Below, piece by piece: positions 1 to 6,749 of a DNA stretch of 9,036 bases. Made by a program: the position numbers and the translations under genes. This DNA comes from Desulfonatronospira sp. (GTDB lineage Bacteria > Desulfobacterota > Desulfovibrionia > Desulfovibrionales > Desulfonatronovibrionaceae). The notes under the pieces were generated by a model that did no database searches, was not told where the DNA came from, and saw only the letters and a program-made list of their open reading frames with translations. Within the stretch, counting starts at the first letter, position 1. Each line of letters begins with the position of its first letter. The stretch is taken from assembly GCA_003554505.1 (NCBI GenBank), contig PWGS01000106.1, positions 1-9,036 of the forward strand, written 5' to 3'.

Positions 1-3
1 TGT

Positions 4-80
4 GCGCCTGTAGCTCAGCCGGATAGAGCACTGGACTTCGAATCCAGGTGCCGCAGGTTCGAATCCTGCCGGGCGCACCA
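4..80 (+). tRNA. tRNA-Arg (anticodon TCG)
   Basis: Full cloverleaf of 77 bases. The acceptor stem is 4-10 paired with 70-76 (one G-T pair), the D stem 13-16 with 26-29, the anticodon stem 31-35 with 43-47, and the T stem 53-57 with 65-69 around the classic TTCGAAT loop. The anticodon loop is 36-42 with TCG at 38-40, so it decodes CGA and, by wobble, other CGN arginine codons. The discriminator base is A77 and CCA (78-80) is encoded in the gene. The next base, 81, is already the stop codon of the convergent ketoacyl synthase gene, so there is no spacer and no T-run terminator on either strand. Only three bases precede the tRNA, so its promoter lies outside the window. Confidence 0.97.
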
Positions 81-1292
81 TTAATTCCAGGATTGGCCCT
101 TCCCGAGCACCAGTACAGCGTTGCTGCCTCCGAAAGCCAGAGACTGCGATATGGCCAGGTTACCTTCAACAGTGATCCGCTCGCTCACTGGAGAAGATGC
201 AGACTCCGGGTCGGCTGAGCTAAAACCGGCACTGCCCGGAACACGTCCAAGATTCAGGCACCCCAGGGTGAGTACAGCCTCTATCCCCCCGGCGGCCCCT
301 AAAGTATGCCCGGTGTACCCTTTGGTGGATAAAAAAGGGATATTCGGCAGAACCCGAGCAAGAACCATGTCTTCCACCCTGTCGTTGTCTTTCGTACCGG
401 TTCCGTGGGCATTGACAAAGGCGATCTGAGATAAATCCGCCTCACTCAGCCGCAGAGCCTGAGTCAGAGCCCTGAACAATCCTGCTCCTTCCGGGTGAGG
501 TGCGGTCAAGTGGTGCGCATCACAGGCTGAACCATAACCCAGAATATGCCCGGAGACATTTTTTGTATCCAGTTTTCTCAGTAAGGGCGATTCCAGGATC
601 ATGATCCCTGCCCCTTCCCCCAGGTTCAGGCCGTTGCGGGAAATGTCAAAGGGACGGCAGGGCGAAACGTCCATAATCTTCAAAGAAGCGAAGCCGTTGT
701 AGGTAACCCGGCAGAGCTCGTCAGTTCCTCCGGTTATTACCAGATCACAGACCCCTCCCTGGATCCAACCGGCGGCAACGCCAATTGCATCGGTCCCCGA
801 TGAACATGCGTTGACCACGGTCTGACACGGACCATCCAGGCCGAATTTTTCGGCAATAACCGAGGCCGGATTGTTTTTCAGATACCTGCACACCGGTTTT
901 GGATCAGGCTGATTGCCGGCTAGGTATTCACGGTAATAATCCTCGTTGTTCAACGTGCTTCCAACAGTGGTACCAATGCACACTCCTACCTTCAGCCTGC
1001 CAAGGTCTCTTGCCTCCCACCCGGCATGGGTCAACGCCTCATCTACCGCACTCAGGGCATAAAGAACAGTCAGCGTATGCCTGTTTTCACTGCTGGAATT
1101 GCCTTGACCAAAAAGCTCACGGGGAACTTCAAACACAGGATAAATGTTTAAATGGTCAGTATGAAACCTGCCAGGTTTTGCAGGAGCTATGTCCCGAGAA
1201 AAAATTCCGGCCAGACAACTGGGAAGGTCCCGACCTGCCGCACACAGACAGCCCATCCCTGTGACTCGCACAGAACTACCTTGTCTTGTCAC
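81..1292 (-). CDS. beta-ketoacyl-ACP synthase (FabF/type II KS-like), complete
   Basis: A 403-residue decarboxylating Claisen condensation enzyme that extends ACP-bound acyl chains with malonyl-ACP in the cytoplasm. Length matches FabF-type synthases (about 410). The thiolase-fold catalytic set is complete: Cys163 in VVNACSSG, His296 in NAHGTGT, and Lys324 and His329 in STKGYTGHTLGAAGG, with the C-terminal FGGSNAVLVL loop. The N-terminus has the usual VTGMG strand. It is the last gene of the locus and its start overlaps the ACP stop by four bases (GTGA), so the two are translationally coupled and the ACP is the likely partner. The chosen start is GTG at 1292, with AGGAG (1304-1308) 11 bases upstream; GTG at 1271, eight codons in and preceded by AAGG, is nearly as good. 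It is a cluster-specific paralogue of the partial synthase at the right edge rather than the housekeeping FabF, judged from its neighbours. Substrate is unknown. Confidence 0.95.
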   Translation of the reverse strand: MTRQGSSVRVTGMGCLCAAGRDLPSCLAGIFSRDIAPAKPGRFHTDHLNIYPVFEVPRELFGQGNSSSENRHTLTVLYALSAVDEALTHAGWEARDLGRLKVGVCIGTTVGSTLNNEDYYREYLAGNQPDPKPVCRYLKNNPASVIAEKFGLDGPCQTVVNACSSGTDAIGVAAGWIQGGVCDLVITGGTDELCRVTYNGFASLKIMDVSPCRPFDISRNGLNLGEGAGIMILESPLLRKLDTKNVSGHILGYGSACDAHHLTAPHPEGAGLFRALTQALRLSEADLSQIAFVNAHGTGTKDNDRVEDMVLARVLPNIPFLSTKGYTGHTLGAAGGIEAVLTLGCLNLGRVPGSAGFSSADPESASSPVSERITVEGNLAISQSLAFGGSNAVLVLGKGQSWN

Positions 1293-1588
1293 TGTTGTTT
1301 ACGCTCCTGAATAAAAGCGCTCAAGGCGTTGATGGATTGGAAAGCTGTTTGTCCCTCCTCCATATCCTTAATCTCCACCCCGAAATGTTTTTGAACAATC
1401 ACTACCAATTCCACCGCATCCAGGGAATCCAACCCCAGACCGTCACCGAACATAGGAGCATCATCCTGGATATCCTCAGGGTGAATATCCTCCAGATTCA
1501 GCTCCCGTATCAAAGTCTGCTTCAATTTCTGCTTAAACTCAATACTGTTGTCCTGAACTGGTTGAGAAGTTTGGTGTTTGTTGAACAC
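1289..1588 (-). CDS. acyl carrier protein (dedicated to the cluster)
   Basis: A 99-residue acidic carrier protein that holds the growing chain on a 4'-phosphopantetheine arm. The attachment motif GLDSLDAVEL is present with Ser55 as the modified serine, preceded by the helix I pattern (about residues 16-32) and followed by VVIVQKHFGVEI, as in the PP-binding family. It is a little longer than typical ACPs (about 80) because of a polar 15-residue N-terminal extension. The start is GTG at 1588: the acyltransferase's TGA (1598-1600) lies in the same frame just upstream and no ATG occurs before residue 46, so there is no other reasonable start. It lies nine bases after the acyltransferase and overlaps the ketoacyl synthase by four. 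Fully believable as a functional ACP; which synthase it serves is inferred from position. Confidence 0.95.
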   Translation of the reverse strand: MFNKHQTSQPVQDNSIEFKQKLKQTLIRELNLEDIHPEDIQDDAPMFGDGLGLDSLDAVELVVIVQKHFGVEIKDMEEGQTAFQSINALSAFIQERKQQ

Positions 1589-1597
1589 ACCTGTCCG

Positions 1598-2506
1598 TCA
1601 TTTCTGCCATATATCATGAAAATTGTAGAACTGATAAGGATTGTTGCGTACATACTCCTCAAGATACTGCACAAACTGAAGCACATAGGGCCGCAAGCTG
1701 TCCAGATGCCTGTCCTCTGCCGGCTTTACATGGATAACTCCGGCCAGTTCCAGGGCGTATGACCTGGGCCCTGTTTTGCGGGAAAACAGAACTGCAATGG
1801 GAGCCCCAGTGGCTGCAGCAATTTTGTAGGCCCCCACCGGAAATATGGCCTCCTGCCCAAGAAAAGGAACCCTTAGCCTATTGCGGTCATTGCCAAAGAC
1901 TCGGTCCCCCATTACGCTCACAATCTCACCTCGCTGCAGGGCACCAACAATCTCTACTGCACTAGCCGGAAGATTGTCCGGATCAATAATATTATAGGGT
2001 GGAGCCTCTTTTTGATGCTCATGATAATGCCGGTCTACATCGCCGGGCTCTCTTTTTATCAGCAGGTGCACTGGGCGCTGGAGCATGTGAAGACTGGACA
2101 TGGAGGCCTGCCAGCAGCCTACATGGGCATTCATAAGTATCAAACCGCTTCCTTGGTCAAGCAGTTTCTGAATTTGTTCATAAGAATCAAACTGCACATC
2201 CAAGCTGTCAGGGCCGAGAATGCCCACTATAGCACGGTCCACCAACACCCTGGCAAAGGAAAGGCTCAGACGGAAACTGTCTGCAAACGCCGCAAGGCCG
2301 AATCGTTCCGGGAACCTCCTGCCCAGGTAATGCCTGGTTCTCCTGCGAAGGTCCGGCCTGAAAAGCATGTAATACCCAACCACTGGGTAAGTAAAAAAAT
2401 AGGCCAGTCTCCGGCCGCCCAGCCGGATGGCTGCATAGAAAAATCTATGTTGCCACCTCGAGGCTATGCTCCGGCTGGACCAGGATCTAGCTTTCTTTTC
2501 AGTCAT
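1598..2506 (-). CDS. LpxL/HtrB-like lysophospholipid acyltransferase
   Basis: A 302-residue member of the LpxL/HtrB (lipid A late acyltransferase, LPLAT) superfamily, which transfers acyl chains from acyl-ACP to a glycolipid or other hydroxyl acceptor at the inner membrane. Seen here: a basic N-terminus, a hydrophobic/aromatic segment at about 35-50 that would sit in or on the membrane, the active-site block MNAHVGCWQ (His128), the MGDR block (199-202) followed by PFLG and FPVGAYKIAAATGAPI, and the C-terminal PYQFYNFHDIW, matching the family's end motif. The usual acidic partner in HX4(D/E) is Gln133 here. The ATG at 2506 overlaps the glycosyltransferase by eight bases, and no strong Shine-Dalgarno is seen, so coupled translation is likely. 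In aryl-polyene-type clusters a similar acyltransferase accompanies a glycosyltransferase (from memory). The acceptor is unknown; a lipid A role is less likely given the neighbours. Confidence 0.88.
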   Translation of the reverse strand: MTEKKARSWSSRSIASRWQHRFFYAAIRLGGRRLAYFFTYPVVGYYMLFRPDLRRRTRHYLGRRFPERFGLAAFADSFRLSLSFARVLVDRAIVGILGPDSLDVQFDSYEQIQKLLDQGSGLILMNAHVGCWQASMSSLHMLQRPVHLLIKREPGDVDRHYHEHQKEAPPYNIIDPDNLPASAVEIVGALQRGEIVSVMGDRVFGNDRNRLRVPFLGQEAIFPVGAYKIAAATGAPIAVLFSRKTGPRSYALELAGVIHVKPAEDRHLDSLRPYVLQFVQYLEEYVRNNPYQFYNFHDIWQK

Positions 2507-3689
2507 GGCTGTTTAAAAAAATACGCATCTGTTTGCTGATAATCCAGGACATGCCAAAAATGACCACAGCTACAAGGCTGGCCAGCACCGGGGCCAGCAC
2601 CAGTGAGCCCAGAATCCATTCCCATATTCTCTCCAGACCTTGATAGCCCAGGGTCTGCAGGTTGAACTCGGTCAGAAACCGACCATGTCTAATATAATGT
2701 CCCACCTCGATACACAGGGCCGGAACAAACGGGGGCATGCACAGCTGACTGGCTGCAACCGCTGTCACCCTGTTCCATGCCAGATAGCCGGCCACAAATA
2801 GTACCGCTACTGTATGGATGCCTATGAGGGGCAGTGTACCCAGAAACACGCCCAGGAACCCGGCCTTGGCCAGTCCGGCAGGAGTGACTTCCTCGCGCAG
2901 TAAAATTTTCAGGGAGCGTATGGGGCGTATTACGCTGATGGAAGCAAGCCCCGATCCCCGCTCAACTATCCTGCGATGAGGCCAGGGGAACATAGAACGT
3001 ATTGTCAGCCGCGTATTCAACCAGGATATTTTCAAGTTGTCCTTGAAAGAACTGAAATGTGAGATGCGCTGTGCTGGAGGAGGATAGTAAACATCTATCG
3101 GCACATCCAGAAGCTCTATACCGGCCCATGCCGATCTGACCAGCACCTCGATTTCGAAGGAGTACCTGTCTTCGGTGAATCTTAAATGTGAAAAAAGGGC
3201 TGTTGGGTAAGCCCTGAAACCGCTCTGGGCATCCTGGAGTTTCTGCCCGGTCTGAACCCGCAGCCAGAAATTAGAGAACCTGCGACCAAAGCGGGACGAT
3301 GCCGGAACATTTAGTGTCTCAAAATTGCGGCTTCCCACGATAACAGCCAGGGGAGAGCTAGTGATTGCAGCAAAAAAAACGGGCAGATCCCGGGGGTCAT
3401 GCTGGCCGTCCGCATCAATGGTAATAATATGCGTAGCCCCCAGTGACCGGGCAGATTCAGCTGCAGTCCGTATGGCCACCCCTTTGCCCCGATTTTTTTC
3501 ATGGGTGCGGACATGTACCTGCAAATCCGAGATGGTTTCCACTCCTCCGTCAATGCTGCCGTCATCCACAACAAGGACATCTGGATGAATGGCCAGGATA
3601 TCCGTGACCACCTTTCTGAGGGTGTCGCCGTGATTATAAACGGGTACAACAACCAGGATCTTTATCTGTTCAGACGTCACTGTTTCCAA
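2499..3689 (-). CDS. GT2 family glycosyltransferase with C-terminal DUF2062 membrane domain
   Basis: A 396-residue fusion. Residues 8-235 are a GT-A fold family-2 glycosyltransferase of the dolichol-phosphate-mannose-synthase kind: VVVPVYNHG near the start, VVDDGSIDGG (40-49), the metal-binding IDADGQHDP with Asp92 and Asp94, and QDAQSGFRAYP (152-162). Residues about 265-390 match DUF2062: a hydrophobic segment at 276-305 containing GTLPLIGIHT, then QLCMPPFVPALC and a final membrane segment at about 358-384, so the enzyme is probably anchored in the inner membrane. It should transfer a sugar from a nucleotide donor to a lipid or polyketide acceptor. The start is TTG at 3689; an in-frame GTG at 3680 has GGA six bases upstream and could be the true start. 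An in-frame TAA lies four codons before the TTG, so no ATG start exists upstream. It is the first gene after the internal promoter and overlaps the acyltransferase. Confidence 0.9.
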   Translation of the reverse strand: METVTSEQIKILVVVPVYNHGDTLRKVVTDILAIHPDVLVVDDGSIDGGVETISDLQVHVRTHEKNRGKGVAIRTAAESARSLGATHIITIDADGQHDPRDLPVFFAAITSSPLAVIVGSRNFETLNVPASSRFGRRFSNFWLRVQTGQKLQDAQSGFRAYPTALFSHLRFTEDRYSFEIEVLVRSAWAGIELLDVPIDVYYPPPAQRISHFSSFKDNLKISWLNTRLTIRSMFPWPHRRIVERGSGLASISVIRPIRSLKILLREEVTPAGLAKAGFLGVFLGTLPLIGIHTVAVLFVAGYLAWNRVTAVAASQLCMPPFVPALCIEVGHYIRHGRFLTEFNLQTLGYQGLERIWEWILGSLVLAPVLASLVAVVIFGMSWIISKQMRIFLNSHD

Positions 3690-3697
3690 CCACTTGG

Positions 3698-3721
3698 CTT
3701 ATTTATATTTGCAGAAATAAG
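3698..3721 (-). promoter_or_regulatory. A+T-rich inverted repeat in the leader of the glycosyltransferase gene
   Basis: CTTATTT at 3698-3704 pairs with AAATAAG at 3715-3721, a perfect seven-base stem around a ten-base loop. It lies between the predicted transcription start (about 3745) and the TTG start at 3689, ending eight bases before the start codon. It could be an mRNA hairpin that affects ribosome access or a small operator dyad. The arm sequence ATAAGGG also recurs inverted at 3762-3768, inside the promoter spacer. Seven A/T-rich base pairs can arise by chance. Confidence 0.3.
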
Positions 3722-3751
3722 GGTATGCCCGGCATCTGGCCTTCATTAATA

Positions 3752-3780
3752 ATTATCTTGTCCCTTATCCCTGGAGTCAA
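3752..3780 (-). promoter_or_regulatory. near-consensus sigma70-type promoter inside the locus
   Basis: Reading the minus strand, TTGACT (3780-3775) and GATAAT (3757-3752) are separated by exactly 17 bases; each hexamer differs from the E. coli consensus at one position. The predicted start of transcription is near 3745, giving a leader of about 56 bases to the TTG at 3689. It sits in the only sizeable gap of the locus, in the right direction to drive the glycosyltransferase, acyltransferase, ACP and ketoacyl synthase genes separately from the radical SAM genes. Confidence 0.6.
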
Positions 3781-3829
3781 ACTTTTTTTCCCATACCGCC
3801 TGACATCCTTTGCGGCTTCTGCCAGCCCG

Positions 3830-3859
3830 AAAAAAAACAACCTGTCTTCAAGTCAGACT
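3830..3859 (-). terminator. weak intrinsic terminator-like hairpin after the third radical SAM gene
   Basis: Starting four bases after the stop codon at 3863, the minus-strand RNA can form an imperfect stem (AGTCTG with CAGGTT, including two G-U pairs, one A-A mismatch and two further pairs, positions 3859-3839), followed two bases later by eight uninterrupted U (3837-3830). The U run is good but the stem is weak, so partial termination or attenuation is more likely than a full stop. The consensus promoter just downstream supports a transcript boundary here. Confidence 0.35.
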
Positions 3860-3862
3860 CGC

Positions 3863-5323
3863 TTAAGCCTGCTTTTCTCTGGAGAACCTCTCCCCGCTAC
3901 GGGCAAAACGGATAAAGCTTCCCAGGTTGAGCACAAACCTTCGCCAGCTGTCTGGAGAATTCCACAGCATGGCCGCATAATCCACAAGCACCCGGGGGCG
4001 CTTGAAATGATCGCGGTAGAAAGAACGGTGCAGTTCCTCCAGGCGCTGCAGGGTAAAACCCTGGGGCACGAACAGGAAATGCATGCAATCCATGCGGCTC
4101 CAGTCCTCCTGGAAGTCGCCGTATTCACGGATCGTTCGATAGACCGGCGCCCCTGGAAACGGGGTGAACTTGGTCAGATTAAAATCATCCACAGGCAGAG
4201 AGAACAAGAACTGCCTGGTTTTTTCCACGCTGGCCTCTGTTTCTCCCGGCATTCCAATCATCAGCAGCCCTTTGACCCGGATACCGTATTTCTTGATCAG
4301 CCGTACGCGCTCGGCCAGCTTCTCCAGATTCACTTTCCGGTTCAAGGCATGCAGCATGTCCTGATCCCCGCTTTCAATTCCCAGGCTGATCATCCAGCAG
4401 CCTGCATCTTTTAACCTTTTCAGCAGGGATTCCGTCAAATGCTCCGAGCGGACAGCGCAGTTGAAACTCATGTTCAAGGGCCTGTTGACAAGCATGTCCG
4501 TGAGTCTCTCCAGACGCTTCAGCTTGAAGGAAAACTGGTCATCGTAAAAATTGATATGCCGGACTTTGAAGTGTTGATTAAGATAGCGCATATGCTCATA
4601 TATGTACTCCGCAGAATTGAAACGGTAACTTTTTTGAAAAACGGAACGGTCGCAATAACTGCAGGAATACGGGCAGCCCCGGCTGGTAATGGCGCTGGTG
4701 TTGGGGGCCTTGGGATAATTGAAAATGGGCAGCGGGTAGCTCTTGGGAAAACCTTCCAGTTTTTCATAGGCAGGGTAAGGCAGCTCATCCAGATCATCCA
4801 GCAGGGGGCGTCGACCAGTGAAGACAACCTCCCTGTTTCCCGGCTCCCTGTAGATCAAGCCCGGTATCCCCGGGGCATGGCCGCAGTTTTGCATAAGCTG
4901 CGCAAGGGTTTCCTCCCCTTCTCCAACTACTGCATAGTCGATTACCGCATGCTGGTGCATCATCTCTTCCCCCAGGGAGGAAACATGCACTCCTCCGAAA
5001 ACCACGCGGATATCCGGCAGCAGTGTCTTGGACTCACGGGCCAGCCTGATACCGTCCAGAAATGACGAGGTGGTGCAGGAGAATCCAATATAAGCCGGAC
5101 GCTTATGTATGAGAATGTCCTTCAGTCTTTGAACTGAATCAGGCCGGGCATTAAAATCCACTATATCCGCTTCAAGTCCGCGATGCTCAAGATAAGAAGC
5201 CAGCCCGCACAGACCCAGCGGCGGCATGATGTTGGCCATCCTGGATATATCCCGTCCAGATTTGCCGGAACTGTATCCCAAAGGATGGACCAGTACGATC
5301 TTGCTATGATCCACAGGATGCAT
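3863..5323 (-). CDS. B12-binding domain radical SAM protein (third of three)
   Basis: A 486-residue enzyme with an N-terminal cobalamin-binding Rossmann domain (about 8-145; MPPLGLCGLASYLEHRG, then FGGVHVSS and YAVVGEGEETL) and a radical SAM TIM-barrel core (about 205-430). The 4Fe-4S cysteines are C217, C221 and C224 in SRGCPYSCSYC. Other family signs are NFYDDQFSF (258-266), SLGIESGDQ and MIGMPGETEASV (355-366). No DxHxxG base-off cobalamin motif is visible; the matching loop reads DIVDFNARP. This is the BchE/methylase-type class that breaks SAM to a 5'-deoxyadenosyl radical and methylates or cyclises unactivated carbons. Start: ATG at 5323 has AGGAG (5332-5336) eight bases upstream and is preferred; a GTG at 5344 would add seven residues (MNSGDLF) and overlap the preceding gene by four bases. 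The substrate is probably the cluster's acyl chain, an inference from neighbours only. Confidence 0.93.
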   Translation of the reverse strand: MHPVDHSKIVLVHPLGYSSGKSGRDISRMANIMPPLGLCGLASYLEHRGLEADIVDFNARPDSVQRLKDILIHKRPAYIGFSCTTSSFLDGIRLARESKTLLPDIRVVFGGVHVSSLGEEMMHQHAVIDYAVVGEGEETLAQLMQNCGHAPGIPGLIYREPGNREVVFTGRRPLLDDLDELPYPAYEKLEGFPKSYPLPIFNYPKAPNTSAITSRGCPYSCSYCDRSVFQKSYRFNSAEYIYEHMRYLNQHFKVRHINFYDDQFSFKLKRLERLTDMLVNRPLNMSFNCAVRSEHLTESLLKRLKDAGCWMISLGIESGDQDMLHALNRKVNLEKLAERVRLIKKYGIRVKGLLMIGMPGETEASVEKTRQFLFSLPVDDFNLTKFTPFPGAPVYRTIREYGDFQEDWSRMDCMHFLFVPQGFTLQRLEELHRSFYRDHFKRPRVLVDYAAMLWNSPDSWRRFVLNLGSFIRFARSGERFSREKQA

Positions 5324-5331
5324 GAAGAGAT

Positions 5332-5336
5332 CTCCT
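5332..5336 (-). promoter_or_regulatory. ribosome binding site deciding the start of the third radical SAM gene
   Basis: AGGAG on the minus strand, eight bases before the ATG at 5323. It lies inside the reading frame that would begin at the GTG at 5344, where no comparable site is seen, and so favours the ATG. Confidence 0.7.
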
Positions 5337-5340
5337 GAGT

Positions 5341-6708
5341 TCACCGCTGCACACGGCGCGTTCTCTTTTTCTCGGCTTCTATCAGCTTATCCCAGATAAG
5401 GCCGCGATACCCGAATCTGCGCATCACGTTCATACGGTCCTGAGCCTCCTGCGGGGGGAAAAAGCAATTCCTGCAGCCATCTAGGGCTTTGGCCGCAATT
5501 TCATGCATTCTGTCCCGCTCGATTCCTGGACTGTGGTAATAGACAGGCCTTAGCAGGGAGGTTGATTCATCCAGAATCCCTTCTTTTATTGCGTGAGCAT
5601 GCAGCTTTGTACCCGGCAGAATGCGCAGCCCTGAATATACAAACGCAACACAGTCCTCCAGCTTGCCTATATTGCTCAGAGTTTCCCTGATAGTAGCCTC
5701 GGTTTCATTGGGTCCGCCTATAATGAAATAATGTGCTACCGGGATACCACGTCTTACACAGGCAGCATTGAATCTCAGAACATCAGAGGAGCAAAACCCC
5801 TTGCCCAGACCTTCCAGGGTGGGCTCAGCGCAAGAGTCGGACCCCACTTCCATCCCCAGAAGCCCGGAATGCAGCAGCAGATCCAGATCATCGTCCCTGA
5901 TCGGATCAGGGCGGAAAAACGCACTCCAGCGCACCGGCAGATTGCGTCTGGCCAAGGCCAGGGCCAGCTCCAGATAATGTCCCCGGCAATCATTGAACAC
6001 GGAATCGGTAAAAAATATATGCTCCACTCCATGATCTCTGGACAATTTAGCTACATCCTCGACCACTTCTTCGGGGTGACGGGCACGCAAAAAGGGACCT
6101 TCCAGGGAGGGATAGCTGCAGTAGACGCAGCTGTGCGGACACCCCCGCTTGGTTTGTAGACCGGGCAGCCCGCTTTCTTTATTGTAATACTCCAGGATAT
6201 CTTTATCCACCAGAGGGGAGCACAGCTGCGACTTATGCAGAACTTCCTTGCTTCTTACGATGCGCGGACCGTGGCCGTTGTTCTGGATTCTTTCCAGCAG
6301 CTTCACAACAGCCGCCTCTCCTTCCCCCTCCACGCCGAAATCCGCGCCAAGATATTCCAGGATGGCTTCAGGCATTATGGAAAAGGCCGGCCCCCCTACT
6401 ACTATCGGGGCTCTTGTAATTTCGCGGAGGCTGTCAATTATTCTTCTTGTCTGTTCCAGAAACCATCTGCTTTGATCGCTGAAAGAATCTACATTATCAA
6501 TATTGCGCAGGGACACACCGACAACCCCGGGGGCAAATTCCAGCACCTCTTTGCCAAGCAGTTCTTCAGACTCATTGCTGACCAGATAGTCGAACTGCTT
6601 GACCTCGTGGCCGGCATTGCTCAAGGCCGAGGCAATCATGGCCATGCCCTGGGGATAAACCGGGTAGGGCTCAAGGCTTGTGTTCGTGGAAAGCAAAAAC
6701 ACTTTCAA
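5341..6708 (-). CDS. B12-binding domain radical SAM protein (second of three)
   Basis: A 455-residue enzyme. Residues 1-150 form the cobalamin-binding fold (PVYPQGMAMIASALSNAGHEV, VGVSLRNIDNVDS at 63-75, PIVVGGPAFS at 101-110, FGVEGEGEAAVV), and 180-400 the radical SAM core with C190, C194 and C197 in KRGCPHSCVYC. FFTDSVFND (232-240), LGMEVGSD and IIGGPNETEATI (329-340) are further core signs, and ILPGTKLH matches the HemN-like end of the barrel. A C-terminal pair C412/C415 (DGCRNC) could bind metal or be structural. As I recall, the SLRNIDN stretch is typical of proteins annotated 'lipid biosynthesis B12-binding/radical SAM protein', which fits the context; this needs an HMM check. No DxHxxG motif is seen. 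The start is TTG at 6708 with AGGCGG seven bases upstream; the B12 fold begins at once, and no ATG, GTG or other TTG lies in frame between it and the previous stop region. Cys, metal and family assignments are firm, the reaction is not. Confidence 0.93.
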   Translation of the reverse strand: MKVFLLSTNTSLEPYPVYPQGMAMIASALSNAGHEVKQFDYLVSNESEELLGKEVLEFAPGVVGVSLRNIDNVDSFSDQSRWFLEQTRRIIDSLREITRAPIVVGGPAFSIMPEAILEYLGADFGVEGEGEAAVVKLLERIQNNGHGPRIVRSKEVLHKSQLCSPLVDKDILEYYNKESGLPGLQTKRGCPHSCVYCSYPSLEGPFLRARHPEEVVEDVAKLSRDHGVEHIFFTDSVFNDCRGHYLELALALARRNLPVRWSAFFRPDPIRDDDLDLLLHSGLLGMEVGSDSCAEPTLEGLGKGFCSSDVLRFNAACVRRGIPVAHYFIIGGPNETEATIRETLSNIGKLEDCVAFVYSGLRILPGTKLHAHAIKEGILDESTSLLRPVYYHSPGIERDRMHEIAAKALDGCRNCFFPPQEAQDRMNVMRRFGYRGLIWDKLIEAEKKRTRRVQR

Positions 6709-6749
6709 TGCAGCACCGCCTGTTTTGTCTTGTTCAACCTGCTTATTCC

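Noticed and set aside
81..1588. Housekeeping fatty-acid fabF-acpP pair.
   Set aside because: Neighbours are an acyltransferase, a glycosyltransferase and radical SAM enzymes, not fabD/fabG/fabH/plsX. The ACP has an extended N-terminus and a GTG start, and a second KS lies in the same cluster.
3699..3746. Fifteen-codon open frame (MKARCRAYPYFCKYK) in the leader of the glycosyltransferase gene, a possible leader peptide.
   Set aside because: Its ATG falls at the predicted transcription start with no ribosome binding site and there is no run of a single amino acid to suggest attenuation; a chance frame is as likely.
3863..5344. GTG at 5344 as the start of the third radical SAM gene, giving a four-base GTGA overlap with the previous gene.
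   Set aside because: Possible, but AGGAG eight bases before the ATG at 5323 is the better-supported start and the seven added residues match no conserved part of the B12 fold.
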